A stretch of DNA of 64,000 bases from Tuctoria greenei. Its lineage: Eukaryota > Streptophyta > Magnoliopsida > Poales > Poaceae. The translations under genes were made by a program, and so were the position numbers. The notes beneath the pieces are model-generated. The model did not search any database. It saw only the letters and a list, made by a program, of their open reading frames with translations, and was not told where the DNA came from. This document shows positions 22,668 to 34,668 of this stretch, in pieces (positions within the stretch are counted from its first letter, which is position 1; every line of letters starts with the position of its first letter). The DNA is taken from assembly GCA_036927565.1 (NCBI GenBank), contig JAYESD010000002.1, forward strand, positions 78,615,735 to 78,679,734, in the 5' to 3' direction.

Positions 22668-23290
22668 TTGAAGAAGTCCGAGCCATTCCATTGGTTTGAA
22701 GAAGCAGAGAAGGCGTTCCAAGAGCTCAAGCAGCTCCTCTCCACACTACCAATCATGGTAGCTCCAAAACCTAGTGAGTATCTTCTGCTTTACATCGTTG
22801 CAACTATGGTGGTTGTCAGCATGGTCTTGGTTGCGGAAAGACCAGAGACATCTTAAACTCAGGAGCTCAGACCCCTTCGGGAAGGTTCGGAGCTACCTGA
22901 GGGCGAGTCTGGGTCCCAGCCCCTAGGTACGGATCCTAAAGGCAATATGCCTATGGATCAACCTCTCTCATCCAAGATAGCGACCAGTATTCTTCATCAG
23001 TGAAGTACTTCATGATGCCAAGACTCGATACATTGAGGTGATTAAGATGCTGCACACAGTTCTTATTGCCTCAAGGAAGCTACGTTATTACTTCCAAGCC
23101 CACAAGATATCAATGGTAACATCTTATCCACTGAGTGCAATTTTGCATAACCCCAAATCAACATGAAATATCGCCAAGTGGGATGTAGAGCTGGCAGAGT
23201 TCAATCTCAAATTCCTGCCTAGACATGCAATCAAGAGTCAGGTGTTGGCTGACTTCATGGTGGAGTGGACACCTTCTCCATCAAGTTCGG
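22668..23290 (+). pseudogene. pol: Element E connection and first RNase H, degenerate
   Basis: Starts with HWFEEAEKAFQELK, then APKPSEYLLLYI where the Tat RNase H begins. A stop at 22854 and further shifts follow, but a late block QVLADFMVEWTP (about 23230-23275) marks the end of the domain. Confidence 0.75.
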
Positions 23291-23339
23291 GGGGCGGGCG
23301 GGCTTCAACAAATAGAAGCCGAAACCTAAGGTTCTAGTC

Positions 23340-23717
23340 TTCACTGAGCCTCCTTGGATTTTTTACATTGATGGCTCCAAGCAGAAGCAGGGGGCCAAAG
23401 CTGGGTTCCTTCTCCTTGCTCTGACCGAGGAGAAGGTCAAGTACATGTTACGCCTTGATTTTAAGGCGACCAACAACATGGAAGAATATGAAGCTCTCAC
23501 CTTCGGACTCAAGATGTCGCTATCATTTGGCGTCCAACAGCTGCCGGTGAAGGGAGATTTACAACTCATCATCAAGAAAGTCAAAGGTGAATGTAGTTGC
23601 AATAACCCTCAACTTGTTGCATATTTGCTTGAAGTCCAAAAGTTGGAAAAGGAGTTCCAGGTCCTGGACCTCTGCCATGTCCAGCGTCTCAACAACAATG
23701 AAGTTGACGGTCTCTAG
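23340..23717 (+). pseudogene. pol: Element E second (archaeal-like) RNase H
   Basis: An additional RNase H placed between the first RNase H and integrase, the hallmark of Tat/Ogre elements. Visible are FYIDGSKQKQGAKAG with the first Asp, NNMEEYEAL with the Glu and VKGDLQLIIK with the second Asp. The stop at 23715 falls after HVQRLNNNEVDGL, where the final Asp lies. The domain is nearly intact. Confidence 0.82.
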
Positions 23718-24022
23718 ACGAAAGCTTCAACTGGGGCTCAGGCACCTGACGAGTTTTTATCGGGAGATCATTAGCACCAGCCGCTCAGCCTGCCAAACTA
23801 TGTGACGGGGGCAAGACCAGCACTCCGAAGCTGGCAGTCCCGGTGGACCTGTTACCATAGAATCCACCAAGGATCGTAGGTGCTACAGGAAGCTCCGAGC
23901 AACCAAGCGTGCAAGATCATGAAGCTCAAGTAAGTTTTAATGCATGGATCTCGGAGGTCCGGAACTACTTGAAAGACTACATCCTTCTTGAAAATGGTGT
24001 GTCCGCTAACTGAATTGTCAGA

Positions 24023-25190
24023 TTGGCTAGTAGATACATGTTTATAGAAGGGGATTTCTATCGACATGGTGCCAACAACATTGGAATGTGGAGCATTTCC
24101 GAGGAAGAAGGCTGCAAACTTCTCATAGAGATCCATGGAGGCAAGTGTGGGAACCACGCGCCATCCCGCACGTGGGTCGGTAAGGCCTATCGACATGGTT
24201 TTTACTGGCCTACAACACTCCAGTATGCAGTTGAGCTGGTCAAGAAGTGTGAAGCGATCCAGTTCCACGCGAAGCAAATTCAAACACCGGTGCAGTCACT
24301 GCAAATGATTTCTCCCTCATGGCCATTCGCTGTTTGGGGGATGGATATTTTGGGACCGTTCCCGAAAGCTGTCGGAGGGTCCGGTTCTTATATGTCGCCA
24401 TCAACAAGTTCACAAAGTGCCTGGAAGCAACTCTAGTTGTGAAAATCAACAAGCAATCTGCCATCAAGTTCATGAAGTCCATTGTCTGCAGATTTGGAGT
24501 TCTGAACAAAGTCATCACTGACAACGGAACCCAATTCACAAGTCCAACATTCCGAGAGTATTGCAGAGACCTTGGCATAACTGTCAGCAACGCATCAGTA
24601 GCTCATCCGACAAGCAATGGCCAATCCGAGAGAGTAAACTCAGAAATTCTCGAGGGACTCAAGACACACACATATGAGCACTTGAAGAAGCATGGTTCCA
24701 ACTAGATAGAAGACCTTCCGTCTACACTGTGGGCGAGCCAGACAACACCCAACCGATCAACAGGAGAAACACCCTTCTTTATAAAGTACAGAGCTGAAGC
24801 TATCATTCATCCGGAAATTGCCATGGGGTCTCTCAAAGTCCGGACCTACGACGAAGCCACGCAGGACCAGCTCTGCCATGATGATCTAGACCTCGTTGAC
24901 TAGGTAAGGTGCTGATCAGCTATCCGAAACGCGTGATAGCACCAAGCGCTCCGGCGCTATCATCAAAGGCATGTGCACAATCGATAGTTGGAAGAAGGCG
25001 GTCTAGTGCTGCGGCAAATACTCACTCGAGAAGGGATGAATAAACTTTATTCTAGTTGGAAGGATCCCTTCTGAGTTATCAAAGTTTCTCGCCCCGTATG
25101 CATTCGCTTGGCAACAGAGGATGGGATACCACTTCCCAATCCCTGGAGTATTGAGCATCTCCGTAAGTTCTATACTGAGTAGCATGGAGG
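24023..25190 (+). pseudogene. pol: Element E integrase, frameshifted
   Basis: The zinc domain and first Asp are in one frame (24023-24436: GNHAPSRTWVGKAYRHGFYW, then WGMDILGPFPKA). The core continues in a second frame (24319-24705) with ITDNGTQF for the second Asp and NGQSERVN for the Glu. A TAG at 24703-24705 and more shifts break the C-terminal part, still traceable to about 25190. Confidence 0.85.
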
Positions 25191-25829
25191 TGAGTTTGTA
25201 TTTGTATAAAATTTATCTCATAGAGTCTATGAACAGAGTAGGGTTGGTCCAAGATGAATAACACACTTAGCTTGGTCATGTACTTTAAGTGTGTCCTTGC
25301 CTTCCCCTATTATTCAGACCGATAATTAAATACATTTATATAAAAACAGATTCTACGTGCATTTACTTTGCGCATGCTCATTATTTTTTCTTCGTTTACT
25401 CTCTTGTCAATAGTGATGTTGTGCAATCCACTTGAAAGTTAGTCCTAATGATTCATGTGATGTATAAATAAGTTTTATTGGTAAGCTTCTATTGGACCCT
25501 AGTATTACTGGATGGCCTACTCGCTTGAGAACCAATGCCAATGATAGGTACGGAGTGCGCTATCGACTTAGCCTGGTCCAGCACCCTAAGTACGCCATTC
25601 TACCTATTCTGGTGGGTCTTAGTAAGGCGGGTCTAGAAAGCACATGAACCTATGGAATTTTAATTAGTATACTTATATTGTCACAAATAGTTTATTAAGA
25701 TCTAAAAATTCAAAGAAGGATAATAAGTCGCAAATAAGCTATAGGCAAGAGGACAAATTTTACTGCTTTTCTTGTCTCTCATGTGCAGGAAAAAGAATAA
25801 TTCTTGATGACTTGCACGTTTATGATGGG

Positions 25830-26015
25830 TGCCACCAGAGCACCTAGCTCTGACATCACCCAGGGGGGGCACCATTGATGTTTCATACGTTGACAGTGAG
25901 CATTGTCAAAGCAACTAAGCTCTGACAACACCCAGAGGGCCATTCGTTGATGTTTCATATGTTGACAGTGGGCTCCGTCGAAGCAACTAAGCTCCGACAA
26001 CTCCCAGGGGGCCCA
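25830..26015 (+). repeat. Tandem repeat of about 73 bp with G runs, after pol of element E
   Basis: Two clear units and a partial third. TTGATGTTTCATA begins at about 25874 and 25947, each unit ending in a G-rich stretch such as CCCAGGGGGG followed by CCA and TTGATG or TTGACG. The layout imitates a polypurine tract joined to an LTR start. The rest of 25191-26290 shows nothing I can name. Confidence 0.6.
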
Positions 26016-26294
26016 CTGTTGACGTCAAGTACGTGGCGAAGGGTCCTTGGGGATTTCTGATGCAGAACTCAGACCTCAAAGCTATCGCAGTAGCTATGAG
26101 TTCGGAGCAATCAAAAGAAGTTCAAGACATTGCCAAGTTTCTTATGGTAGATGTCCTAAATCAATCATGCACATCTACCAGGGGGCCAACAAGATAAAGG
26201 CAAGGATACATTGAATACAAAAATGGAGTTCAAAAGGATTTCATTCATTTAAAATTTGGAGGTTTACAAGGTGAAGGTACAAAAGGGAAAGATC

Positions 26295-29200
26295 CTAGCT
26301 ACTTGAGTTTCGCTGGAAGTACGTAGCAACCTTCTGTGCAGCTTCTTGGATGCTTGCCTTTGCAACTTCTTCCTCCTCAACGATGGTTTCATCAATCACA
26401 GGGGCTAGAGACATAGAGGGATCTCGGCTGCGGAAGCATGTCATCACGTATTCTGCAATATTCTTCGCTAAGGATTTTCCCTCGGTCTTGAGTTGGTCGC
26501 TAATCACATCTTCCAGAGAAGCCAGCTTAGCTCCAGCAGAGTTGAGGGCTACCAAAGCTTTGTCCATCTCTGTCTCTAGGTCAACCGATCGGACTGAACT
26601 GAACCCCAGTGGCATCAGAGCATCTTCCGCTCGCCCAAGAAAGTCCTAGACTTCCTGGGACTCTATTTCCCTCGTACTCCGGAGCTCTTCTAGCGACCTT
26701 CTTGCGGATGATAGCTTCGCAGAGCCCTCCTTTAAGAACCGCTCGACCTCTTTAGCATGTTGTTGAATCCGTTCAGCCAACTACCTCTCTTGGTAAGCGA
26801 TTTGCTTCTCCTGGAGGTTCAAGCGGTCTTCCTTCTCCACAAGGTCCCTCTTCTTAGCCTTCACCTTAGATTCCCTGGCAGAGACAACAGTCTCTCGCCT
26901 GCTAACTCCTTCTCCTTTCAGCCATATCTGCTGCTTCTCAGCTTCGCGCCAAGACATAAATTTCTCCTCGTGGTTGGCCAGGTCCTACTTGCCACATACT
27001 TGCTTCTCATAGATTTCGTCTTCTCTCTTCTAGAGTTCTTGCTCCTTATTGTCCAATGCATCTTGGAGCTTGAGGAGCTGTTCCTTCAAAGCATTGAGAC
27101 TCTCTGAGCGATCAATTTCCAATTCATTGACTTTCTTCGCATGCTCGTAGATCTCCCGAGTCTTGTCATCGAGGGCTTTTATTGCAGCCTCTCTTTCATC
27201 CAGCGTGTTGTTCAGGCGCGTGTACCGAGTTTCTCGGCCTCGATCCAATCTCTTAGGTCCACTAGCTGAGACTGCGTCAACTTCGTCTTGATGTAGAGCA
27301 GTTTGCGCGAGCGCCTTAGGTGTCACGCTTATCCTCCGGGGCCTTGCGCTCGTAGTCGAAGGCGACCTGAACTTGGCAGAGGCTTGAGCAGGCATTCTCG
27401 ATGGACATGCCCAAGGGGATTGGCTCAGGACCTGCCTGAGGTTCCTCTGGTTTCCCCAAATCTTCTGGAATAGCTGTCGGAGCCCATGGCACGAGCATGG
27501 ACTCCAACAGCTCAACATCTGAAGTGCTGAGTTTCAGGAGCTCGTCAATCTCTGGTGCTGATCCTAATGAACCTAGAGCTACATCTGCAGGCACCGACTC
27601 AGGCATCTCAGGCATCATTGCACCGTCAACCAGCTTCTCCAGTACAATGCTTGCTGCAGGTTCCGAGGTAGGCGCTGGCTCAGGCATGACAACCTCTGGC
27701 ATAGTAACATCAACCAAAGGTGCCTCCGGTGCTGAAGTCTGTACCTTCGCTGCCGTCTCTGGAGCAGCTGAAGCTTGCTCTGGCGATTCTTCTTCGTGGT
27801 TTGGTGCAACAACAGATTCTTTGGCTGCTGGAGTCAAGGTCATCTCGACATTAGTTGGTGCCAGAACTGCCGTGTCGTCTACCATGACCATAGAAGAACC
27901 TGTACCATCAGCGGGGGCTCCGGTGGCTACGGTTTCTTCGGCCGCAGTGCTGGCTTGATTGCCTGTAGGTGCCAGAATAGTAACTCCTCCTCTTGATACT
28001 TTGGAAATAGAGGAATAGAAAATTCAAGGAAAAGCAAAAAAACAAAAAGAAAACACAATTTCAAGTGCCGATCAGTACCTGGGGATCCTGCCACTCCTAT
28101 CGGCACATAATTTCTTCCTTGGAGGGCCGGAGTTAGGACCCACTGTCGCCGGTGAGGCAGAAGCTTCGGACTTCATCCCAGGAGTCATGGCAGCCGCCGG
28201 TATCACTACAACTGGGATCTCCATCGTCTAAGAAGACACTTCGGACCAAGAGCCCGCCGACATCAAGACTGGAGTAGACTTGCTGGATTGAGTGTCCGCC
28301 ATAGGCACTGGATCCGAAGATGATTTCCTAAGCTCGGAGCTCACCTTGGCCATTGGAGCTAGGGTTGCCATTGCTGGAGGCACAACCAGCACAGAGTTAA
28401 GGGTCGGGCAAGGCAGTGGCACCGCTTGCATCGTAGATGCTCTGACAGAACTGCCATCAGTTCACGTCAACTTTCTCTTCCGACTGGAGGCATCAACGAG
28501 TCCTTTGCCTTTGCCCAGACTTGAGTCAGACTTCTTCTGACTTGGTTCTGTAGGAGTTTTTCCCTTTCCACTAACAGGTGCAGAGTCGGAACCTCCATGT
28601 GGGCGGAGGGCCGAAGCTCTGGGGATCTCAATCCCTGCTCGTAGAGTGCTCCTTTGTCGCATCGCAAGACCTAAATTGTCAAGGAGCTGCATCACCTTCT
28701 GCAGGTCCCTCCTGACCTCCGGAACTACACATAGAGGCAAGAACTCTGTCGGGGGTACAATGTCATCTATTGATAAAGTTCCAGTGTACAACTTTTGCAG
28801 ATAGAGTTTCAAGGAACGCTCATCTAATTTGGTTCCCCTACCAACGTCAACCCGGAGGAAATCAATTTCTTCAGAGTATGACCAAACTACGAATTCTTGC
28901 TCCATGAGCGGAGCCTAGTGGTTGGTTAGGAAGTTGTCGAGGACCATCAGAGACGTCAATCCTCCATCGACCAAGTTTAGGATTTTTTATAGCACGGGGT
29001 TGTACTTTTCAGTCAGCTTCGGGAGCTCCTCCCAGGAGTTGGACTCCGTTGTCAGAAATCCTTCTAGCATCTCCATCCAGGCGTGACGATACACTCGGAT
29101 AACTACCCAATCAGTCTTCTAGGTCTCCCACTTTTCGGAAGGAAAGGACTTGATGCACTTGTATGGGGGATTCCTACGCCTTACAAAGTAGTAGAATTTT

Positions 29201-29597
29201 TGCCTGTCGCCCGAAGTGTGAAGAAGGTCCGGAACAGTGGCATGCAGGGTGGCATGCTTACCCACATCTCGCAGTTGTAGACGAAGATCACCACCAGCAA
29301 GATCGAATGACGACCGAGATGTTGCAGATGGAGCCCGTATGACTCCAGCAGCATCAGCAAGAAGCTAGATACTAGTGGAACTAGACCAACCATGGCGTAT
29401 TCTAAGAAGTAGACAATCTCGCTAGGGGACTCCTTCTTGAACAGGAGCTTGCCGCAATGAATAGCATTGTTGAGGGAGTCGCTCAGCCATCCCTTCAGCT
29501 TTCGAACTCTTGTAAGATCCTTCTCGCTCACAATCTTGCTGGGGGAAGTCCGAGTTCCATCATTGCAAAGTGGAGCAAAGGAGGGAGCGCGATGCAA
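26295..29597 (-). pseudogene. Antisense ORF of element E (gypsy-type transposon domain plus coiled coil)
   Basis: Coding on the strand opposite to gag-pol, between pol and the 3' LTR. It starts at 29597. The first piece (29181-29597) carries LLESYGLHLQHLGRHSI followed by FVYNCEMWV, which matches my memory of the Pfam family called putative gypsy type transposon (PF04195). The next pieces are 28462-28905 (with a Lys/Ser-rich tail), 27316-27891 (Ala/Pro/Glu-rich, low complexity), 27030-27518 and 26295-26615 (heptad-like, Glu/Lys-rich). Frame changes separate them. Antisense ORFs in this place are known from Tat elements; their role is not known to me. Confidence 0.7.
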
Positions 29598-30060
29598 GGG
29601 TTCAAGCGGAGAACTCTATGAGCAAGAATAGATTGGTGCGTAAGAGTTTTCTCCCCTTGCAAAGCCTCTCCCTTTATTAAGCCTCTTCAACGCTTGTATC
29701 ACAACTGCATCTGGACCTTAATCACGCTCAACAAAGTTACCTCGTCAATGACAAGGGGGCCCGAGTCCACTTTACCAAAAAATTCACACCAGGTGAACCA
29801 TTGTCATATGAGAAGTTGGAAGCCTGAGGGCTGTGGCCTGACAGGGCTACAAAGACTGCACTGGGAATCGATACGAAAATTGTATTGGGAACTGGTGTCC
29901 TTCAATTGTGTGAGATCTGCACGTCATGTATCTCATCTACCAAATCGAAAAGGGTCGCGTGTCTCAAAAGGAAAACTGAAGCAACAGTGCGGGGGAGATA
30001 ATGGCCCCACCTCCAGCATCGAAAACTCACAACCTCACCAAAGGTGGGCTCGAGGGCCAC

Positions 30061-30906
30061 TGTCGATACCCTGCATACCATGTACCCCATCGTACCAGAA
30101 GGAGACACATTGAGTTCCTCTTTCCAGTGTTGTGGACTTCCGGAGGCAACACGTGTCCCCCAGTGTCGAACTTGCCTCCCTCCTTAGGGTGGCCCCGACG
30201 CTGCCACATGTCCTGCAGTGCCGGACCTGTCTCCTTCCTTAGGGTGGCTCCATCACTGCCACATGTCCAGTAGCTCTGGAACTGCCTCCCAAACAAGGGA
30301 AGCTCTGGTGCTACCAAGTGTCCAGTAGCTCTGGACGTACCTCCCTGTAGAGGGAAGCTTCAGGGCGGCCACATGTCACACGTCCGGATGTATGTCTACA
30401 ACGGGAAGACTCCAAGATTTCCAATAGAGCAGACATCCAAGGGCTATCAAATGACCCTTAAGAGACCTGATTAATGCGTTATTAATGCCATATTAATGAC
30501 ACACTATCAGGGGACTACCAAGATCAATAACGCTACTATTAATACATGTGATCACACTATTAACGCCCCTTAACACCTGTTGATCATGCATAGGGTGGTT
30601 ATTACAGCCGGGGCCAACTGTCGAGCTGCGACACATATTGTAACAGTCAGTCCTTGGCATATAAAAGTACTGTGCCGCACGATACATCACAAGTCATTCA
30701 GACTAGCTCACCATCATACTCGTTCAAAGCAATCCAATACACAAACACTCCATGGTGTAGAGAATTACGCTCAGGCAGCCCGAACCATGTAAAACTCCTT
30801 GTGTCACCTCGCTCTTGGATCTTGATTTTTCTCCCTGCCTAAATACGAACCTCTGTGGACTACTTCTTAGTAGTACCGGGGGAAGTGTCGTTGGAACACT
30901 TCGACC
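30061..30906 (+). repeat. 3' LTR of element E (846 bp)
   Basis: TGTCGATACC to CTTCGACC. The sequence is clearly diverged from the 5' copy. Of the G-boxes only the first (30150-30155) is kept; others read CACATG, the result expected of CpG decay. TATA box at 30660-30666. Confidence 0.9.
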
Positions 30907-30911
30907 TAATC
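30907..30911. repeat. Target site duplication of element E, right copy
   Basis: TAATC, one base from the left copy. Confidence 0.8.
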
Positions 30912-31470
30912 GTTCAGACTTCTTACATAGTTCGGATGGCAACTCTCGAACTGTGAGTTGCTGGCTTACTCCTTTTCGACTCAAAGCGTCTGCCACTACA
31001 TTGGCCTTTCCTGGGTGATAGTTGATTCCCACATCATAATCCTTTATGAGCTCCAACCATCGTCGTTGCCTCAAATTTTAAATTTGTTTGTGTGAATATG
31101 TAATTGAGACTCTTGTGATCCGTTTAAATCTCACACCTATGACCAAGAATGTAATGTCTCCATATCTTTAAAGCATGCACTACGGTTGAAAGTTTGAGAT
31201 CGTGTGTAGGATAATTCTGCTCGTGGTTCTTCAATTGCCTCGATGCATAAGCTACCACTTGACCTTCTTGCATAAGAACACATCCAAGCCCTTGCTCACA
31301 TCTGGCAATACCAGCACTGGTGCGGTTGCCAACCTTTTATTTAGCTCATTAAAACTGTTTTGACAAGCTTGAGTCCATTGGAATGCCCTTCTCTTCATTA
31401 ATAATTCAGTCATTGTCTTTGCTATTTTGGAGAAATCCTTGATGAATGGATGGTATTATCCAGCCATTCC
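30912..31470 (-). pseudogene. pol: Element B pol: RNase H
   Basis: The end of the domain is clear (LELIKDYDVGINYHPGK, VADALSRK). The front part, 31075-31470, is recognisable on the minus strand but holds shifts and a missing segment near 31300 compared with C and H. The Asp of VADALS is kept. It continues into the integrase at 18462 once E is removed. Confidence 0.8.
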
Positions 31471-31479
31471 AAGGGAACC

Positions 31480-32318
31480 TCAAACTTCATTCACATTTTT
31501 TGGCGACTCCCACTTTAGCACATCTTTCACCTTCCGCAGGTCAATCGATACTCCTCCTCTTGAGATGATATATCCCAAAAATGATACCTCCAGTAACAAA
31601 AACTGGCACTTGCTGAATTTGGCATACAATCGGTGTTCTCGCAATTTCTGTAACATGATCATTAAATGCTCTTCTTCACTTCTTGAGTATATCATAATGT
31701 CATCGATGAACACCATGACGAACTTATCTATGTACTCCATGAAGACCTTATTCATGATGTACATGAAGTGTGCATGCGCATTTGTCAATAAAAACAACAT
31801 AATGGTGTAGTCATAGGATCCATACCGTGTCCAAAAAGTCATTTGGGTATATCCAACGGTATAATCTTCATTTGGAAATATCTTGAGCACAGGTCGATCA
31901 TGGAGAAAACACAGGTGCTCTTCATCTAGATGAACAAATCTTCTATACGGGGTAACATGTATTTGTTCTTGATCGTCACCTCGTTGAGAGACTTATAGTA
32001 CACACACATCATCTGGGTTCCATCCTTCTTATCTGTGAAGAGAGCTAGTGATCCCCATGGTGACGAGCTTGGGTGTATAAAACCCTTCTCTAGCTGCTCT
32101 TGAATTTGATTCTTGAGCTCCGCTAGCTCCTTAGGAGGCATCCTATATGGCCTCTTAGCTATATGTGCAGTACCAGGTATAAAATCAATAACAAAATTGA
32201 TGTCTTGATCAGGTGGCATATCTGGCAACTCGTCTGAAAACACATCCGAAAACTCGTGCACCACTAGAATCTCCTCTAATGTTGTACCGTCAGTTTGATG
32301 TGGGTTGAGATCCTTCAA
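31480..32318 (-). pseudogene. pol: Element B pol: reverse transcriptase
   Basis: Two open pieces. 31926-32318 has the linker and fingers (KKDGTQMMCVYYKSLN, where the usual Asp of CVDY reads Tyr). 31480-31890 has the palm with VVFIDD-type motif MVFIDDIMIYS. A shift at about 31891-31925 separates them. Confidence 0.85.
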
Positions 32319-32433
32319 ACTCTATGTTGATACCATCTTCATTTATCAATTGCACCGTCTTTGTGGCACATTGAATTATGCCATGGTGCTTTCGTAACCA
32401 ATCCATTCCAAGTATTATGTACAATCCTTGTGA

Positions 32434-32802
32434 TTACAAAACAATGAGGTTAGCAAGGAAGTCTACCCCCCTTATTTTAAGGCTCACTTTTGGACATATT
32501 ATATTTGTCTTCATCTCCCCTCTAGGAGACGAAACCAACATGGTATACTTCATGTGGGATATAGGCAAACAATACTTGGCAACATACTTTGATGATATGA
32601 ATGAATGTGATGCTCCAGAATCAAATAATATAGTTGTCAGGTTGGAGTTTGCGAGGAACATACCAATCACAACATCCTCAGCTTGTTGGGCTTCCTCCAT
32701 AGAGACATCGTTCACCTTGCCACGGGCAAAATTCTGCGGTCCACTGGCCTTAGGTTCTGCATTGGAGCATTGTTCTCTTGACCATAGCCTGACTTCAGGC
32801 AT
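32434..32802 (-). pseudogene. pol: Element B protease region
   Basis: Contains FDSGASHSFISS, the aspartic protease active site, preceded by the VIGMFLANSN block shared with C and H. The front overlaps the zinc knuckle frame, showing a shift of frame. Confidence 0.85.
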
Positions 32803-33844
32803 TGAGATGCGAAGTGTCCCACCTCACCACAAGTAAAGCACGTCCTTGCTGCACCAGAGTAGTTAGGATGAGCTTGATTCTTAGCATAGGCACGAAAATT
32901 GGCACGGGGCGCAGTGGCATTGTAGGGCGAGGTGCTTGCATGGTAGAGCATTGCTGCATTGGCTGGGCTCGGCGCGGTGGAATAGCAGTACGATATGCAA
33001 GAGCAGTTGGGGTGTAGTATGATACATTTAGTGGTGCATACCGAGGGCGAACATTGCTTCCTTGAGCTATCCTCGATATGGCACCTTCCTCTTATTATCT
33101 TGCTCCATCTCACAAACCTTGTTCTCAACTACAATAGCCTTGTCCGCAAGCTTCTGGAAATTTGCATAGTCACTATTGAGCAATTGGACTTGAATCTCAT
33201 TGTTTCGGCCCCTCATGAACAAGTATTGCTTATAGCAGTTCATGTTCACATCTTCTGGAGCATTACCTTTTGAGTTGAGTGAATTTATTTAGGTATTCAC
33301 TCACACCCAACCTTCCTTGCCTTAGGTTTTCAAAATATTGCCTCTTCAAGATCATTACACCTTAGAGAACATAGTGAGAATGGAAACTCTCCTTGAATTT
33401 AGCTCAAGTGATTCTCTCTTGATTAACATGGGCATTGCAAAGAGCTTCCCACCAATCCGCAGCTGCTCCAACTAGCTGATGGGAGGCAAAAAGGACTTTC
33501 TCCCGGTTGTTGCATTAGACAATAACAAGCTTCTTCTCCACAAATTTCAGCCAATCATTAGCTTCCATAGGATCATTGGCTTGAGCAAAAGTAGGTGGTC
33601 TAGTCCTCATAAACTCTCCCATGCGGTTATGAGGTGGTGGGGGTGGGGGTGGTGGAGGCATGTGGGATTGGTTATTGGCTTGCAGCTGTCCCAAAGTTTG
33701 CATCATGGTTTGCATGAGATGATTTTGCATAGCGATCAAATGCTCAAGGCTGCTAGCTTCAGGGCCAATGGGGATATTCTCAGGCATGACATTGTTCTCC
33801 TCATCGCCATCGGCATTCCTTTGGTTGCAGGTCAACCTCAGCAT
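32712..33844 (-). pseudogene. gag: Element B gag, fragmented
   Basis: The ATG at 33842-33844 starts the amino half (33515-33844) with a proline run and the gag domain start. The middle lies at 33067-33249 (KQYLFMRGRNNEIQVQLL). The nucleocapsid knuckle, intact as CFTCGEVGHFASQC, is in 32712-33128. Stops and shifts lie between the pieces. Confidence 0.85.
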
Positions 33845-33922
33845 CTGAGGAAAAATATTACAAGATGGAAGGATTTAGAGTTTGATCGAAAATGTCGACA
33901 ACTATATGCATCAAGGGATATG

Positions 33923-34668
33923 TGTAACACCCTCCTTTTCATCCATCATACATTGCATAAGTTAATACACATGTTTAACATTAATCCGCATAAAAAGGAA
34001 TAATTTTAAATTAATTAGAAACAAAACCGCACTTAAGAATTCTGGGAAGTGCAGACTAGTGGATTTTGCTGTGGACTAGTCCGATTTCTTTCTGACTTCA
34101 ATCGGACTTGTCCGTTTTGCTGCGGACTAGTCTGTTTTTCCTCTGGACCTTTTTGGACTTGTCCGGCCCATAGCGGACTAGTCTGGTACCCAAAATTGCT
34201 TGAAATTTTGCTAAGTCCCTGGACTTGTCCACACTAGTCTGGTATTCCAGCGGACTTGTCCGTTTTCCCATCTGACAAAAGTCGGACTTGTCCGATTTTT
34301 GCCAGACCTGTCTGTTTTTCCCCTCTGGATAAGTTCGGACTTGTCCGATGTCCAGTTCGGACATGTATGATATCTCTCTATCTAACTTCAGACTAGTTCG
34401 GCCCTTTTCGAACTTGTCCGGTAAATCACGACTCCGAGTTGATCTTTTGTTTCACGACTTGTTTCTTGGGTTTTACGTTAAGTGGACCTAGGGAAGTCAT
34501 GCCTAACTCTTTTAGAGCCCATGTGGGACTCTAAACCGACCCTTACTCATCTCAAACTCAAAGTCCACCCAACCCTAGCCTCCTCCTCTATATAAACAAC
34601 CCTACCCCTTGGCTTGACATCTATTTGCCACTTTTACACCACACCCAAACCCTAGCTCGTGAATAGCT
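33923..34668 (+). repeat. J: U3 fragment of a Tekay LTR in opposite orientation
   Basis: Begins TGTAACACCC and runs with the same order as U3 of LTR A read on its sense strand: palindrome array (34050-34430), CTATATAAACA TATA box near 34590, and the AAACCCTAG stretch. It breaks off at about 34668. It directly abuts the 5' untranslated part of B, replacing B's own 5' LTR. It could be a truncated insertion or the product of an inversion. Confidence 0.8.

Larger units (their letters stand above)
18550..30906 (+). mobile_element. Element E: full-length Tat-type Ty3 retrotransposon (12.4 kb)
   Basis: A plus-strand element with 845-bp LTRs, a TTTGGCGTGCCAGG primer site, gag, protease, reverse transcriptase, two RNase H domains, integrase and a long 3' region with an antisense ORF. 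The second RNase H between the first one and integrase, and the antisense ORF, are Tat-lineage traits (RIRE2, Grande and Cinful group). All coding parts hold many stops and shifts, and the LTRs differ visibly (about 15 percent in the stretch I compared). Both terminal dinucleotides are mutated (TG to CG at the left, CA to CC at the right). Confidence 0.9.
4255..33922 (-). mobile_element. Element B: degenerate Tekay-type Ty3 retrotransposon, split by insertions
   Basis: The outermost identifiable element of the left half, on the minus strand. Its pieces are a 3' LTR (4255-6618, cut by A), the chromodomain end (6619-6754), the integrase (17165-18549) and RNase H to gag (30912-33844). The gaps are elements C and E, each with a 5-bp target duplication; removing them rejoins B's reading order exactly. 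Its 5' LTR is missing: 78 bp past the gag ATG the sequence switches to LTR fragment J in opposite orientation. Coding pieces carry many frameshifts and stops, so B is old and dead. Confidence 0.85.

Noticed and set aside
25779..26000. Minus-strand frame with repeated Cys/His phrases, resembling a small zinc-binding protein
   Set aside because: It is a translation of the 73-bp repeat; the Cys and His recur with the DNA unit.
34049..34364. Frames on both strands in LTR J with repeating CGL/TCP or DKS phrases
   Set aside because: They are translations of the CGGACTAGTCCG array, not proteins.
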